Shown: positions 1 through 8,950, numbered from the stretch's first letter. The stretch is 64,000 nt of DNA from Hyphomicrobiales bacterium (GCA_900471605.1 UCEY01000009.1:1-64000); one strand, 5' to 3'. The notes: generated from the sequence alone by a model not told the origin. Numbers and translations are program-made.

Positions 1-1795
1 GGGCGGGGGGTGCTGCCGGACCCGCCGCCGTGGGGGCCGGAGCGGCAGGTGCCGGGGCTGCAGGAGCCGCCGCCGTCGGTGCCGGCGCTGCTGCCGGGGC
101 GGGAGCAGCCGGAGCGGCGGCTGTCGGAGCCGGTGCCGGAGGCGCGGCCGGCGCAGGCTTGGCCGGCGGCGTGTAGCTTGCCGGGGTCAGGTCGGTGATA
201 CGGCCGTCCGTGTAGGGCTTATAGGGGTTGTGGGCGGCGATGAACTCGGCCGTGACGTCCGCGAGGTCCGGACCGTAGTCATAGGCATTCTTGCCGCCGC
301 TCTTGAAGACGGCGTAGCCGTCACCGCCGGCGCGCATGAAATTGTTGGTGGCGACGCCGTAGGACTTGGCCGGGTCGATGGCGACGAACTTGTCGCCGTC
401 CTTGACCTGCACGTCCGAGACCTTGGAACCGGCCGGCTTCGACTTGTCGAAGGAATATTTGAGGCCCGCGACCTGCGGGAAGCGGCCGGCGCCGTCGTCG
501 ATCTGGCTGACGCCGCTTTCCAGCGCCTTGACGATGTCCGCGCCGGTGAGTTCGAAGGTGGCGAGCGTGTTCTGGAAGGGCAGGACGCTGACGACCTCGC
601 CCTGGGTGACTTCGCCGGCGTCGATCGAGGCACGCAGGCCGCCGCCGTTCTGGATGGCGATGGTGATGCCCTGGCCTTTGGTGCGGGCGAGCATGGCGTC
701 GGCGACGAGGTTGCCCATCGAGCATTCCTTGGCGCGGCAGACGCGGCGGTCGCCGTCGATGACGGCGTCAGAGGCGCCGACGATCTTTTTCTTCATGTCT
801 TCGATCGGCTTCTTCAGCTCCGCGACGCGGGCGAGGAAGGCCGGGTCCGGGGTGATCGACTTGTCCATGAGGATCGGCTCGCCCTCGGCCGACTTCACGA
901 CGCCGTTGTCGTCGAAGACGATTTTGATGTCGCCGAGATATTTCGAATACTGGTAGGCCTGCACGACCGGCACCTTGTAACCGCCCGGGTTGTCCGACCA
1001 GGTCGGATAGGGGCCTTCGGCGCCCTTGGCGGTGTTCGACAGCAGCGTGTGGGTGTGGCCGCCGACGACCACGTCGACATCGGGGATCTTGGCGATCATG
1101 GCGAGGTCGCGCGGATAACCGACATGGGTCAGCGCGATGATCTTGTCGACGCCCTGAGCCTTCAGGCCCTGGACGGCTTCGGTGATCTTGGCGACGTCGT
1201 CGGCAATCGTGATGTTCGGGCCGGGATTGGCGATTTCGGCCGTGTCGTTGGTGACGGCGCCCACGATGCCGACCTTCTGGCCGCCGACGGTCAGGACCAG
1301 CGACGGCTTGATGCGGTTGCCGATCTTGGCGGCGGCGCTCGGCACGACGTTGGCGGTGACGACCGGGAACTGGATCTTGTCGAGGAAGGTGGCGAGCACG
1401 TCGTCGCTGTCGTCGAATTCATGGTTGCCGACGGTCATGGCGTCGAACTTCATGGCATTCAGCGCTTCGGCTTCGGCCGCACCCTTGTAGGTCGTGTAGA
1501 AGAGCGAGCCCTGGAAGTTGTCGCCACCGTTGAGGAGAATGACGTTCTTGTTCTGGGCCTTCAGCGCGTCGCGGGTCTGGTTGATGGCGGTCAGGAGGCG
1601 GGCAGCGCCGCCGAAGCAGACGCCCTTGCCTTCATCTTCGGCCGAGCAGGTGGAATCGGTCGCGTTGATGGATTCGAGACGCGAATGGAAGTCATTGATG
1701 TGCAGGATATTGAGCTCGAAATCGGCAAATGCCGCGCCGCTTGAAAGAGCCATGACCGAAGCGGTCAAAAGCCCGAGCCCCAATGTCTTCTTCAT
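1..1795 (-). CDS. Exported 5'-nucleotidase / metallophosphatase, C-terminus cut by window edge
   Basis: Bifunctional 5'-nucleotidase/UDP-sugar hydrolase family, which removes phosphate from nucleotides in the periplasm. The start at 1795 follows a GAGGAGAG ribosome site and gives a signal peptide ending in GAAFA about residue 26. The mature N-terminus carries the metallophosphatase motif LHINDFHSRLE; GNHEFD and VVVGGHTHTLLS follow, and the C-terminal nucleotidase domain shows AIQNGGGLRA and LPFQNTL. After about residue 530 the chain becomes a Pro/Ala/Thr-rich tail with near-repeats of the type APAAPAPTAAAP; no stop is reached before position 1, so at least 598 residues are present. The tail is unusual and may span the cell wall or be a linker to a further domain outside the window. 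Family call is secure; preferred substrate is not known. Confidence 0.9.
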   Translation of the reverse strand, partial: MKKTLGLGLLTASVMALSSGAAFADFELNILHINDFHSRLESINATDSTCSAEDEGKGVCFGGAARLLTAINQTRDALKAQNKNVILLNGGDNFQGSLFYTTYKGAAEAEALNAMKFDAMTVGNHEFDDSDDVLATFLDKIQFPVVTANVVPSAAAKIGNRIKPSLVLTVGGQKVGIVGAVTNDTAEIANPGPNITIADDVAKITEAVQGLKAQGVDKIIALTHVGYPRDLAMIAKIPDVDVVVGGHTHTLLSNTAKGAEGPYPTWSDNPGGYKVPVVQAYQYSKYLGDIKIVFDDNGVVKSAEGEPILMDKSITPDPAFLARVAELKKPIEDMKKKIVGASDAVIDGDRRVCRAKECSMGNLVADAMLARTKGQGITIAIQNGGGLRASIDAGEVTQGEVVSVLPFQNTLATFELTGADIVKALESGVSQIDDGAGRFPQVAGLKYSFDKSKPAGSKVSDVQVKDGDKFVAIDPAKSYGVATNNFMRAGGDGYAVFKSGGKNAYDYGPDLADVTAEFIAAHNPYKPYTDGRITDLTPASYTPPAKPAPAAPPAPAPTAAAPAAPAPAAAPAPTAAAPAAPAPAAPAPTAAGPAAPPA

Positions 1796-1956
1796 CTGAT
1801 CTCTCCTCTTTCTATCCGGCCGGCTGAGCCGCCCTTTTTATCTGTTCTAGTTTTTGAATGTGACAACCGTTCCGGCGGGCATGTTTTCATCAACCGATGG
1901 TGGGTTCAAGGGAAATGTGACAGTCATGTATTGGGAAATTGATGCCCGTAAAACGC

Positions 1957-1980
1957 GAAAACCCCGCCGGGGCGGGGTCG
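1957..1980 (-). terminator. Rho-independent terminator downstream of omp10
   Basis: On the minus strand an 8-bp GC arm (ACCCCGCC / GGCGGGGT) with a very short loop is followed by TTTTCGCGTTTT. It lies 25 bp past the omp10 stop codon. The rest of the 209-bp gap up to the nucleotidase start shows no gene. Confidence 0.7.
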
Positions 1981-2004
1981 CGATGATCGGGACGGGATGT
2001 GCGT

Positions 2005-2364
2005 TCAGCCGCGGCGGGCGAGCGAGAACTGGGCGCCGCTATCCTGCGTGCAGTTGAGCTGGTTGGGGGTGACCAGCGAGCAGTTGACGCGCGACTGGGT
2101 CTTGCGCACCAGCGAAGTCATGTTGATCTCGACCAGCGTCGGCGACAAGCTGGTATAGGTGCCCGAAGCGAGCAGCGTGTTGCTGTCGCTGGAGCGGGTG
2201 TTGAACGTGCCGGCCTGGAACGAGGAGACGATGCCGTTCGGATCGACCCAGCTGCCTTCGACGCCCTGGGGCTGCACGGCCGCCATCTGCTGCGGCGGCG
2301 GAGAGGAAACGCAGGCGGTCAGGCCGGCTGCGGCGATGAGCGCAAAGCTCACTTTGAATTTCAT
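2005..2364 (-). CDS. omp10: Outer membrane lipoprotein Omp10-like
   Basis: Small lipoprotein of 119 residues. The chosen start (2364) gives a lipoprotein signal, with hydrophobic [11 protein letters not shown], so that Cys18 is the likely lipidated residue; a further in-frame start 23 codons upstream would bury that signal. The mature part contains [16 protein letters not shown] and [16 protein letters not shown], which I recognise as the pattern of Brucella/rhizobial Omp10, a surface-exposed lipoprotein of unknown biochemical role. Two further Cys residues (in VNCSL and LNCTQ) could form a disulfide. It stands alone between two terminators, so it is probably monocistronic. Confidence 0.85.
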   Translation of the reverse strand: MKFKVSFALIAAAGLTACVSSPPPQQMAAVQPQGVEGSWVDPNGIVSSFQAGTFNTRSSDSNTLLASGTYTSLSPTLVEINMTSLVRKTQSRVNCSLVTPNQLNCTQDSGAQFSLARRG

Positions 2365-2469
2365 GATCTGTCTCCCGCGATTCGGTCCGGCTTCGGTTGG
2401 CAAACCTTGCCGCCATCGCCCTATGTAACGCAAGATGTGGCCTTGAAAAGGCAGAAGCTTTCAACATGC

Positions 2470-2500
2470 AAAAAACCGCCTGCGGCAAGGCAGGCGGTTT
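2470..2500 (-). terminator. Terminator after homospermidine synthase
   Basis: The minus strand reads AAACCGCCTGC, a six-base loop, GCAGGCGGTTTTTT: an 11-bp stem and a T run, about 40 bp beyond the stop at 2539. The A-rich flank on the other side makes it potentially active in both directions. Confidence 0.85.
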
Positions 2501-2538
2501 CTATTGTGTCTTATCGGATCAGCGAGCCCGTTCGCGAA

Positions 2539-3990
2539 TTAGCGAACCAGGATGTTCTTGAACTGCCACGGATCCTTCTCGTCGATGTCTTCCGGGAAGA
2601 GGCCCGGGCGGCCGTCGAGCGGGGTCCAGTCGGTGTAGTGACCTTCGACCGGGCCGAGATAGGGCAGCTGCACTTCGAGGCAGCGCTTGTAGTCGATCTC
2701 GTCGGCTTCGACGATGCCGGCGGTCGGGTTTTCGAGCGCCCAGACCATGCCGGAGAGAACCGCGGAGGTCACCTGCAGGCCGGTTGCGTTCTGGTAAGGC
2801 GCGATGCGGCGGGTTTCTTCCAGCGACAGGCGAGAGCCGAACCAGTAGGCGTTCTTCTCGTGGCCGTAGAGCAGCACGCCGAGTTCGTCGATGCCGTCCT
2901 CCAGCTCGTCCTCGTCGAGAACGTGGTGGACCGGCTGCGGGGTGCCGCCATTGCCGAACATTTCATGCAGCGAAAGAACCGCGTCGTTTGCCGGATGGTA
3001 TGCGTAATGGCAGGTCGGGCGGAAGGTCACTTCGCCGTCCTTGTCGCGCACCGTGAAATAGTCGGCGATCGAGATCGATTCGTTGTGGGTGACGAGGAAG
3101 CCGTACTGCGGACCCGGGGTCGGGCACCAGGAGCGGACGCGGGTATTGGCGCCCGGCTGTTCCAGATAGATGGCGGCCTGGCAGCCCTTCTTGTGCTTCT
3201 TGCCGTTCTTCGGCATCCATTCCTCATGGGTGCCCCAGCCGAGTTCGGCCGGCTGCATGCCTTCGGAGATGAAGCCTTCGACCGACCAGGTGTTCCAGAA
3301 CACGTTGAGCGGCTTCGGGTGCTTGGTGCGCTGGGTGTCGCGCTCGGCGATGTGGACTCCCTTGACGCCGAGCTTCTTCATCAGCTTGGCCCAGCCTTCG
3401 CGGTCATGCTGGTCCGGCTCGTCGAATTTCAGGCCGGTGTCGTTGGCGAGGTTGACCAGCGCCTGCTTGACGAACCAGGAAACCATGCCCGGATTGGCGC
3501 CGCAGGTGGACACGGCGGTCGCGCCGCCCGGGTTCTTGGCCTTTTCCTTGCGCACGGTTTCGCGCAGCGCATAGTTGGTGCGATCGGCATTCTTCATGTT
3601 CTTGTCGAAATAGAAGCCGAGCCAGGGCTCGACGACCGTGTCGATGTAGAGAACGTCGAGCTTGCGGCAGAGCTTCATCAGGTCGAGCGAGCCAGTATCG
3701 ACCGAGAGGTTGACGCAGAAGCCCTGGCCCTTGCCTTCGGTCAGCAGGGGTTTAAGGAGATCCTTGTAGTTCTCCTTGGTCACGTATTCCTTGATGTGGC
3801 GGACGCCGTGCTTCTTGAGGATCTCCATGTCGGAGGGTTCTTCGCGCGGGTCGATGACCACCATCCGGCTCTTGTCGAACTTGAAATGGCGTTCGATCAG
3901 CGGCAGCGTGCCGCGGCCGATCGAGCCGAAACCGATCATCACGATCGGACCGGTGATTTCGCCATAAACCGGATAGGTCGTCTCTGACAT
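2539..3990 (-). CDS. hss: Homospermidine synthase
   Basis: NAD-dependent enzyme that joins putrescine units (or putrescine and spermidine) into homospermidine, a main polyamine of many rhizobia. The 483-residue length fits the family. A Rossmann nucleotide-binding motif VMIGFGSIGRG sits at residues 17-27, and the saccharopine-dehydrogenase-like fold is recognisable through EPWLGFYFDKN and STCGANPGMVSWFVKQAL. The start at 3990 is preceded by AAGGAGAAAG at good spacing. It appears to be transcribed alone, closed by the terminator at 2470-2500. The upstream 254 bp contain the divergent promoter region shared with the toxin-antitoxin pair; I saw no recognisable riboswitch there. Confidence 0.93.
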   Translation of the reverse strand: MSETTYPVYGEITGPIVMIGFGSIGRGTLPLIERHFKFDKSRMVVIDPREEPSDMEILKKHGVRHIKEYVTKENYKDLLKPLLTEGKGQGFCVNLSVDTGSLDLMKLCRKLDVLYIDTVVEPWLGFYFDKNMKNADRTNYALRETVRKEKAKNPGGATAVSTCGANPGMVSWFVKQALVNLANDTGLKFDEPDQHDREGWAKLMKKLGVKGVHIAERDTQRTKHPKPLNVFWNTWSVEGFISEGMQPAELGWGTHEEWMPKNGKKHKKGCQAAIYLEQPGANTRVRSWCPTPGPQYGFLVTHNESISIADYFTVRDKDGEVTFRPTCHYAYHPANDAVLSLHEMFGNGGTPQPVHHVLDEDELEDGIDELGVLLYGHEKNAYWFGSRLSLEETRRIAPYQNATGLQVTSAVLSGMVWALENPTAGIVEADEIDYKRCLEVQLPYLGPVEGHYTDWTPLDGRPGLFPEDIDEKDPWQFKNILVR

Positions 3991-4244
3991 GTCTTTCTCC
4001 TTGATCGCGGCCTTCTCGGGCCGCTGCCCCGCTTATTCGGCAGTGAGTGGAAATTAGATGCTGCACTTGGGCAATTCGCGGCGCTCTAGATCATAAAACT
4101 TCGTCACAATAAAGAGCCTGTCTATTTTCGGGGGAGGAATCGGCGTCGTTATTCGGTTCGGGGAACACGTCACCGGATGTGTAGGCAAGTTTCACGACAT
4201 CGGACTTTATGCTACATACGGGGAAAATCGGAGGCATATGGTTC

Positions 4245-4529
4245 ATGACGTCGCATGTGGTTTCACTTCGCATCTCGGGCGAAATGAAGGAACGGCTCGA
4301 CCGGTTGTCCTCCGCTACCAATCGGTCCGCGACGGCGCTCGCCGAGGAGGCGCTCGAAGACTATCTTTCACACCACGAGTTGGAGATCGAGGCCCTCGAC
4401 GCCGCTGCCGAGCGTGCCGACAAGGGCGATTTCGTTTCGCATGAAGCCGTGGCCAGCTGGCTGAAGAGCTGGGGCACGGCGAACGAAGGCGCGGCACCCA
4501 AGCCGGACATCGTCAAGACCCGTCGATGA
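4245..4529 (+). CDS. Ribbon-helix-helix antitoxin (CopG/ParD-like)
   Basis: Antitoxin of a type II toxin-antitoxin pair. The N-terminal segment VVSLRISGEMKERLDRLSS followed by NRSATALAEEALEDYLSHHE has the strand-helix-helix spacing of ribbon-helix-helix DNA-binding proteins; the acidic/helical remainder would wrap the toxin. The start at 4245 is chosen because GGAGG lies 10 bases upstream; an in-frame ATG at 4209 has no such site. The stop overlaps the toxin start by four bases (ATGA), implying translational coupling. Such pairs normally repress their own promoter; the AT-rich stretch at 4195-4225 is where I would expect it. Length 94 residues. Confidence 0.82.
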   Translation: MTSHVVSLRISGEMKERLDRLSSATNRSATALAEEALEDYLSHHELEIEALDAAAERADKGDFVSHEAVASWLKSWGTANEGAAPKPDIVKTRR

Positions 4530-4819
4530 GGCTGATATGGGCCGAGGCGGCGATCGCCGATCTGGTGCATCTTCGCACCTACATCGCCGAGCATAATCCC
4601 CAGGCAGCAAACGAGATGGCGGCGAGATTGCTCGACATCGCGGAACTGCTGATCGTGCATCCTCAAGCGGGCTTGCCGACGGCAAAACTTGGCTTGCGTC
4701 GCCTCATTGTGCCGCAATCAGTCTATTCCCTAATCTATCGCATCGTCGACGAGGATATCGAAATCATCGAAGTGTTCGATGGCCGGCGGTATAAACCCCG
4801 CACAAATCTGGCGGATTAG
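4526..4819 (+). CDS. ParE/RelE-superfamily toxin
   Basis: Toxin partner of the preceding gene, 97 residues. The pattern MRLIWAEAAIADLVHLRTYI, then HPQAGLPTAKLGLRRLIVP and a C-terminal YSLIYRIVDEDIEIIEVFDGRR, matches the ParE/RelE fold in which the central Arg-rich strand and the C-terminal 'RR' are conserved. ParE members poison gyrase and RelE members cut mRNA; the sequence alone leans to ParE but does not decide this. The stop codon (4817-4819) directly abuts the stop of the convergent gene (4820-4822), with no intergenic base. Confidence 0.8.
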   Translation: MRLIWAEAAIADLVHLRTYIAEHNPQAANEMAARLLDIAELLIVHPQAGLPTAKLGLRRLIVPQSVYSLIYRIVDEDIEIIEVFDGRRYKPRTNLAD

Positions 4820-5194
4820 TCACGCCGTCGCCGTGCCCTGGTGGAAAACCATGCGCCATCTACCGTCGGCGTCCAGCCGCCAGATGGAACTGCGGTTGGT
4901 GAAGAGCTTGCTGTCGTCGTCGTCGATGCGGGTGCCGCGATAGGTGGCGAGGGCGATCGTGTCGCTCAGCATCTCGGCGCTGAAGTCCGAGATCGAAGTG
5001 TTGTTCGGGCCGGTCTCGGCGACGAGGCGGGTGACGATGTCGTCGAACGTATAGGCGAGGCCGGAGCGGCCGAATTCGCGGAATTCCGGGGACAGCAGCT
5101 CGCGCAGTTTTTGTTCGGAGCCGCGGACCTCGCGGCTCTGCAAGGCGAGTTCGAGTGCAAGCAGGTGATCGGCGAGGGGGCTGGCGGCGGACAT
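4820..5194 (-). CDS. NTF2-like protein (DUF4440 type)
   Basis: 124-residue protein with the cone-shaped NTF2-like fold inferred from a helical N-terminus (LLALELALQSREVR), LLSPEFREFGRSG, and alternating strands ending in SSIWRLDADGRWRMVFHQGT. DUF4440 relatives act in varied small-molecule roles and are often uncharacterised. The start codon directly follows the stop of the preceding aminotransferase gene (TAA at 5195-5197, ATG at 5192-5194), so it is the third gene of the pabB-pabC unit. That link suggests, but does not show, a role related to folate metabolism. Confidence 0.7.
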   Translation of the reverse strand: MSAASPLADHLLALELALQSREVRGSEQKLRELLSPEFREFGRSGLAYTFDDIVTRLVAETGPNNTSISDFSAEMLSDTIALATYRGTRIDDDDSKLFTNRSSIWRLDADGRWRMVFHQGTATA

Positions 5195-5899
5195 TTACCG
5201 GCCAGATCTGGCCATTTTTGGAGGGCGGGCGGCAGGGCGAGGGGCTTCCACCGGCATTTCCGATCGGGCTGCCTGGCTGACGAGTTCGGCGGCGATCAGG
5301 CCGCGAAGGGAATTACCCATGAAGAAGCGGCGGTTTTCGAGGTCGGCGAGACGGAGAACCTGGCTCTTCGCCTTTCCTTCGCGGATCAGGTCGGCGCGCA
5401 GGATGCCGGGCAGGAGGCCGCTTGACAGCGCCGGAGTGAGGAGCGAACCGTCCTTGCCTTCGACGAAGACATTGGTGATCGTGCCCTCGCAGACCTCGCC
5501 GCGCTCGTTGAGGAGAAGGACCTCATCGGCCTCTTCGGGCGTGAATTCTGCGCGGGCGGCCTCGTAGAGTTCACGCCGGGACGTCTTGTGGCGGTAGGTC
5601 GGGTCGTCGGAGGGGAGCACGGTCTTCGCCACCCGCACCCGCCACACGGTCTCGGCCGCAAGCGGCACAAAGGGTGTGGCGGTGATCTCGATCTTGCCGC
5701 GATAGGTCATCACCAGGCGGACGCGCAGCGGCGTCTCGCCGCCGGCGGTCGCAGCCTGAAGCTGTTTCAGCGTATCGGCCGGCGGCTGGCGGAAACCCAA
5801 CGCGTCCGCCGAGCGGCTGAGCCGGCGCAGATGCTGGTCCACCCGGAGCAAGCCGTTGCCCGGTTCCCAGCGCATTGTTTCGATCAGCGAGAAATCCAT
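5195..5899 (-). CDS. pabC: Aminotransferase class IV, probable aminodeoxychorismate lyase
   Basis: PLP-dependent lyase that would release p-aminobenzoate and pyruvate from aminodeoxychorismate for folate synthesis. The PLP lysine is expected in TYRHKTSRREL, and the class IV signature EVLLLNERGEVCEGTITNV is present, followed by PALSSGLLPGILRA. I chose the start at 5899 (MDFSLIETMRW), which overlaps the end of pabB by 16 bases; a longer frame to 5935 adds a sequence unlike the family. Length 234 residues, slightly short of the usual 250-290. Position behind pabB supports the pabC assignment over a branched-chain or D-amino-acid transaminase. Confidence 0.82.
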   Translation of the reverse strand: MDFSLIETMRWEPGNGLLRVDQHLRRLSRSADALGFRQPPADTLKQLQAATAGGETPLRVRLVMTYRGKIEITATPFVPLAAETVWRVRVAKTVLPSDDPTYRHKTSRRELYEAARAEFTPEEADEVLLLNERGEVCEGTITNVFVEGKDGSLLTPALSSGLLPGILRADLIREGKAKSQVLRLADLENRRFFMGNSLRGLIAAELVSQAARSEMPVEAPRPAARPPKMARSGR

Positions 5900-7071
5900 T
5901 GGTCGCCCACCGCAAAGCGTGCCTTCAACAGGCACTCGTCATACTCGGCATCCGCCTTCGAGTCGAAAACGATGCCACCGCCCGCATTGAAGACGGCCTT
6001 TTTGTCATTGAAAAGGGTAATCGTGCGAATGGCCACCGAAAAACGCATCGGACCGGCCGGATCACACCAGCCGATCGCGCCGCAATAGGCGTCGCGGGGT
6101 TCCTTCTCGAGGTCGGCGAGGATGCGCATGGCCCACATTTTCGGGGCTCCGGTGATCGAGCCACAGGGGAAGAGCGCGGCAAGAATCTCGGGAAAGCCGA
6201 TCCCGGGCAGCAGCTTCGCCCGCACGTGGCTCACCATCTGGTGGACGGTCGGATAGGTCTCGATCGCGAAGAGTTTCGGAACCGAGAGCGAACCCACTTC
6301 GCTGACGACGGAAATGTCGTTGCGCAGCAGATCGACGATCATGCGGTTCTCGGCCAGCGTTTTTTCGTCGGCCAGCATTTCGGCGATGATCGCTTCGTCT
6401 TCTTCAGCCGTCGCGCCACGAGGGGCCGTGCCCTTCATCGGATGGGTCTCGATGATGCCGTCCGCATCGACCGAGAAGAACAGTTCCGGCGACCGCGACA
6501 GGATGAGCGGCGCTCCCGACGCCGCCCTCAGGTCGATGAATGCGCCGTAACGCACCGGCTGGCGGGCGACGAGCGACCAGAAGGCGGAAAGCGGATCGCC
6601 ATGCCAGCGGGCGGTGATCGGCATGGTCAGGTTGGCCTGATAGCAGTCGCCGTTGCGCAGATGCTGGTGGAGGCGGCCGAACCGTTCCTCATAGGTCGCG
6701 AAATCCCAGCCGGCCCGCGGCTCGCTGAGAAAGGAACCCGCGGAGGAGCCATCGTCGACGACCGCGCCGGGTGGTTCGGCGAGCGGATGTTCGTTGCCGG
6801 AGGGCGCGTCGAATATGCCCATGGCGATCAGGGGCGTCGGCCGGTTATCGACGATCAGCGGCCGGAGCTTCTCCTCGAAGACGTAACCGGCCTCATAGGA
6901 AATATGGCCCGCCAGCCAGCAGCCGGCGAGGCGCGCATCTTCCAGGCGCCGAAGTGCCGGCAGCACTTCGGCGGCAGTCCGCGCCGTGACGATCTCCCTC
7001 GGCCGGTCGAAGACGAGGCTCCGGCCGGCGGGGTCGTCGCGAAACAGCGCGAAGGGCGCTTTCTCACTCAT
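5884..7071 (-). CDS. pabB: Aminodeoxychorismate synthase component I
   Basis: Chorismate-utilising enzyme that, with a glutamine amidotransferase, makes 4-amino-4-deoxychorismate for folate. The 395-residue chain has the anthranilate synthase I / PabB core: RSPELFFSVDADG, ETHPMKGTAPRG, ENRMIVDLLRND, PCGSITGAPK and FNAGGGIVFDSKADAEYDEC. The N-terminal part is short and lacks the tryptophan-binding region of TrpE, which favours PabB. It starts the operon pabB-pabC-NTF2-like, and the oligoendopeptidase gene ends 23 bp upstream on the same strand, so transcription may continue from there. The amidotransferase subunit PabA is not in the window. Confidence 0.88.
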   Translation of the reverse strand: MSEKAPFALFRDDPAGRSLVFDRPREIVTARTAAEVLPALRRLEDARLAGCWLAGHISYEAGYVFEEKLRPLIVDNRPTPLIAMGIFDAPSGNEHPLAEPPGAVVDDGSSAGSFLSEPRAGWDFATYEERFGRLHQHLRNGDCYQANLTMPITARWHGDPLSAFWSLVARQPVRYGAFIDLRAASGAPLILSRSPELFFSVDADGIIETHPMKGTAPRGATAEEDEAIIAEMLADEKTLAENRMIVDLLRNDISVVSEVGSLSVPKLFAIETYPTVHQMVSHVRAKLLPGIGFPEILAALFPCGSITGAPKMWAMRILADLEKEPRDAYCGAIGWCDPAGPMRFSVAIRTITLFNDKKAVFNAGGGIVFDSKADAEYDECLLKARFAVGDQWISR

Positions 7072-7093
7072 GAGGGTGCATTAAGGGAATGGG

Positions 7094-8950
7094 TCAGGCC
7101 TTGTCCAGAGCCTCCAGCTCGTCGATCAGTCCTTCGATCATCGACAGGCCCTTCGACCAGAAGGACGGGTCGGTGGCGTCGAGGCCGAAGGGCTTCAGCA
7201 GCTCTGAATGATGCTTGGTGCCGCCTGCCTTCAGGAGCTCGAAATACTTCTGCTGGAAGCCCGGAGCGGCTTGACTGTAGACCGCGTAGAGCGAGTTCAC
7301 CAGGCAGTCGCCGAAGGCATAGGCATACACATAGAAAGGCGAATGAATGAAGTGGGGGATGTAGGTCCACCAGCTTTCATAACCCTCCGAGATCTTGATC
7401 GCCGGGCCTAGGCTTTCGCCCTGGACGGAGAGCCAAAGTTCGCCGATCTGCTCGGCGGTCAGTTCGCCCTCCTTGCGGGCGGTGTGGACCTTGCGCTCGA
7501 ACTGGTAGAAGGCGATCTGGCGCACGACCGTGTTGATCATGTCCTCGACCTTCTGGGCGAGCATGGCCTTGCGCTCGCGTTTGTCGGTGATCTTTTCTAG
7601 CAGCGCCCGGAAGGTCAGCATCTCGCCGAAGACGGAGGCGGTCTCGGCGAGCGTCAGCGGCGTCTGGCACATCAGCGCGCCCTGGTCGCCGGCCAGAACC
7701 TGGTGCACGCCGTGGCCAAGCTCGTGGGCGAGCGTCATCACGTCGCGCGGCTTGCCCATGTAGTTGACGAGAACGTAAGGGTGGGCGGAAGGCACGGTCG
7801 GGTGCGCGAAGGCGCCCGGCGCCTTGCCCGGGCGGACCGGCGCATCGATCCATTGCTCGTCGAAAAAGCGGCCGGCGATATCCGCCATTTCGGGCGCAAA
7901 GCCGCGATAGGCGTTGAGTACGGTATCTTTCGCCTGTTCCCAGGAGATCAGTGCGTTCGGGGTTTCCGGCAGCGGCGCGTTGCGGTCCCAGAAATTCAGC
8001 TGCTCCATGCCGAGCCACTTCGCCTTCATCGCGTAGTAGCGATGCGACAGGCGCGGATAGGCTTGCTCGACGGCTTCGGCCAGCGCATCGACGACTTCTC
8101 GTTCGACGCGGTTGGCGAGATGCCGACTGTCGGCGATGTCCTCGAAGCCGCGCCAGCGGTCGGAGATTTCCTTGTCCTTGGCGAGCGTGTTGGTGATCAG
8201 GGTGAAGACGCGCAGGTTGTCGCCGAATGTTTTCGACAGCGCGGCCGCGGCCTTGGCGCGGATATCCGGCTGCGGCTCCTGCAGCATGTTGAGCGTGACT
8301 TCGAGCGGCAGCTGCTCGCCGTCGATCTCGAAGCGGAGCTCGGCCATGGTCTCGTCGAAGAGACGGTTGAAGGCGGCGGCCGACGTCATGGACTTTTCGA
8401 GGAAGAGCTGTTCCAGCTTGTCCTCGAGCTGGAAGGGCTTGTCTTTCCTCAGGTCCACGAGCCAGGGGCGGTAATGGCCGGCGGCCGGGTCGCGGTCCAT
8501 GCAGGCGTCCACGACCACGTCGTCGATGCGGTTGAGCTCCAGCGCGAAGAACAAGAGGTGGGCGGAGAGATCGGTCAGCTTCGCCTGCACGTCGCCATAG
8601 AACTTGCCGTTGGCCGGGCTCGACGTATCGGAGAAATAGGTGAGGCCGGCAAACGAGCCGATCTTGCCGAGCAGGTCGTCGAGCGCCTCGTATTCCTTCA
8701 GCGCCTCGCCGATGCCGCCGGCGCCGGTCTTCGTCGCGGCTTCGGTAAGCTTGCCCTTCCACTTTTCCTCGAAGGCGATCGAGAGCTTCTGAGCCTTCTC
8801 GAGGTCGGCGGTGAAGGCCGGCGCATCTTTGGCTTCATAGAGATCCGAGAGCTTCCAGACCGGCAGAAGGCCGAGCGCCGGGTCGGAGGCCGCAGCGCCT
8901 GCGGCGGTCGCGGCGACAATTTCGGGGAGGACGGGGGCGGACATTCTCAT
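7094..8950 (-). CDS. pepF: M3 family oligoendopeptidase (PepF type)
   Basis: Zinc metallopeptidase cleaving short peptides in the cytoplasm. The HExxH zinc motif HELGH lies at residues 409-413 within MTLAHELGHGVHQVL, and the downstream third-ligand helix is seen around LTLAETASVFGEML, as in M3 oligoendopeptidase F. The start at 8950 gives 618 residues, the usual size, and has GAAGGA eight bases upstream; a longer open frame to 9058 has no family similarity. The gene is divergent from the sigma-54 regulator at 9102, so the roughly 150 bp between them holds both promoters. Confidence 0.9.
   Translation of the reverse strand: MRMSAPVLPEIVAATAAGAAASDPALGLLPVWKLSDLYEAKDAPAFTADLEKAQKLSIAFEEKWKGKLTEAATKTGAGGIGEALKEYEALDDLLGKIGSFAGLTYFSDTSSPANGKFYGDVQAKLTDLSAHLLFFALELNRIDDVVVDACMDRDPAAGHYRPWLVDLRKDKPFQLEDKLEQLFLEKSMTSAAAFNRLFDETMAELRFEIDGEQLPLEVTLNMLQEPQPDIRAKAAAALSKTFGDNLRVFTLITNTLAKDKEISDRWRGFEDIADSRHLANRVEREVVDALAEAVEQAYPRLSHRYYAMKAKWLGMEQLNFWDRNAPLPETPNALISWEQAKDTVLNAYRGFAPEMADIAGRFFDEQWIDAPVRPGKAPGAFAHPTVPSAHPYVLVNYMGKPRDVMTLAHELGHGVHQVLAGDQGALMCQTPLTLAETASVFGEMLTFRALLEKITDKRERKAMLAQKVEDMINTVVRQIAFYQFERKVHTARKEGELTAEQIGELWLSVQGESLGPAIKISEGYESWWTYIPHFIHSPFYVYAYAFGDCLVNSLYAVYSQAAPGFQQKYFELLKAGGTKHHSELLKPFGLDATDPSFWSKGLSMIEGLIDELEALDKA

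Noticed and set aside
230..1744. Long + strand open frame of about 500 codons
   Set aside because: It is antisense to the clear 5'-nucleotidase gene and its translation is Asp/Val/Gly-rich without family pattern, as expected of a high-GC shadow frame. The same applies to long frames opposite hss, pepF, the ABC exporter, antiporter, tkt and helicase.
3991..4130. Polyamine riboswitch-like leader of homospermidine synthase
   Set aside because: The leader is short and shows no long stem or terminator pair; nothing beyond a ribosome site is visible.
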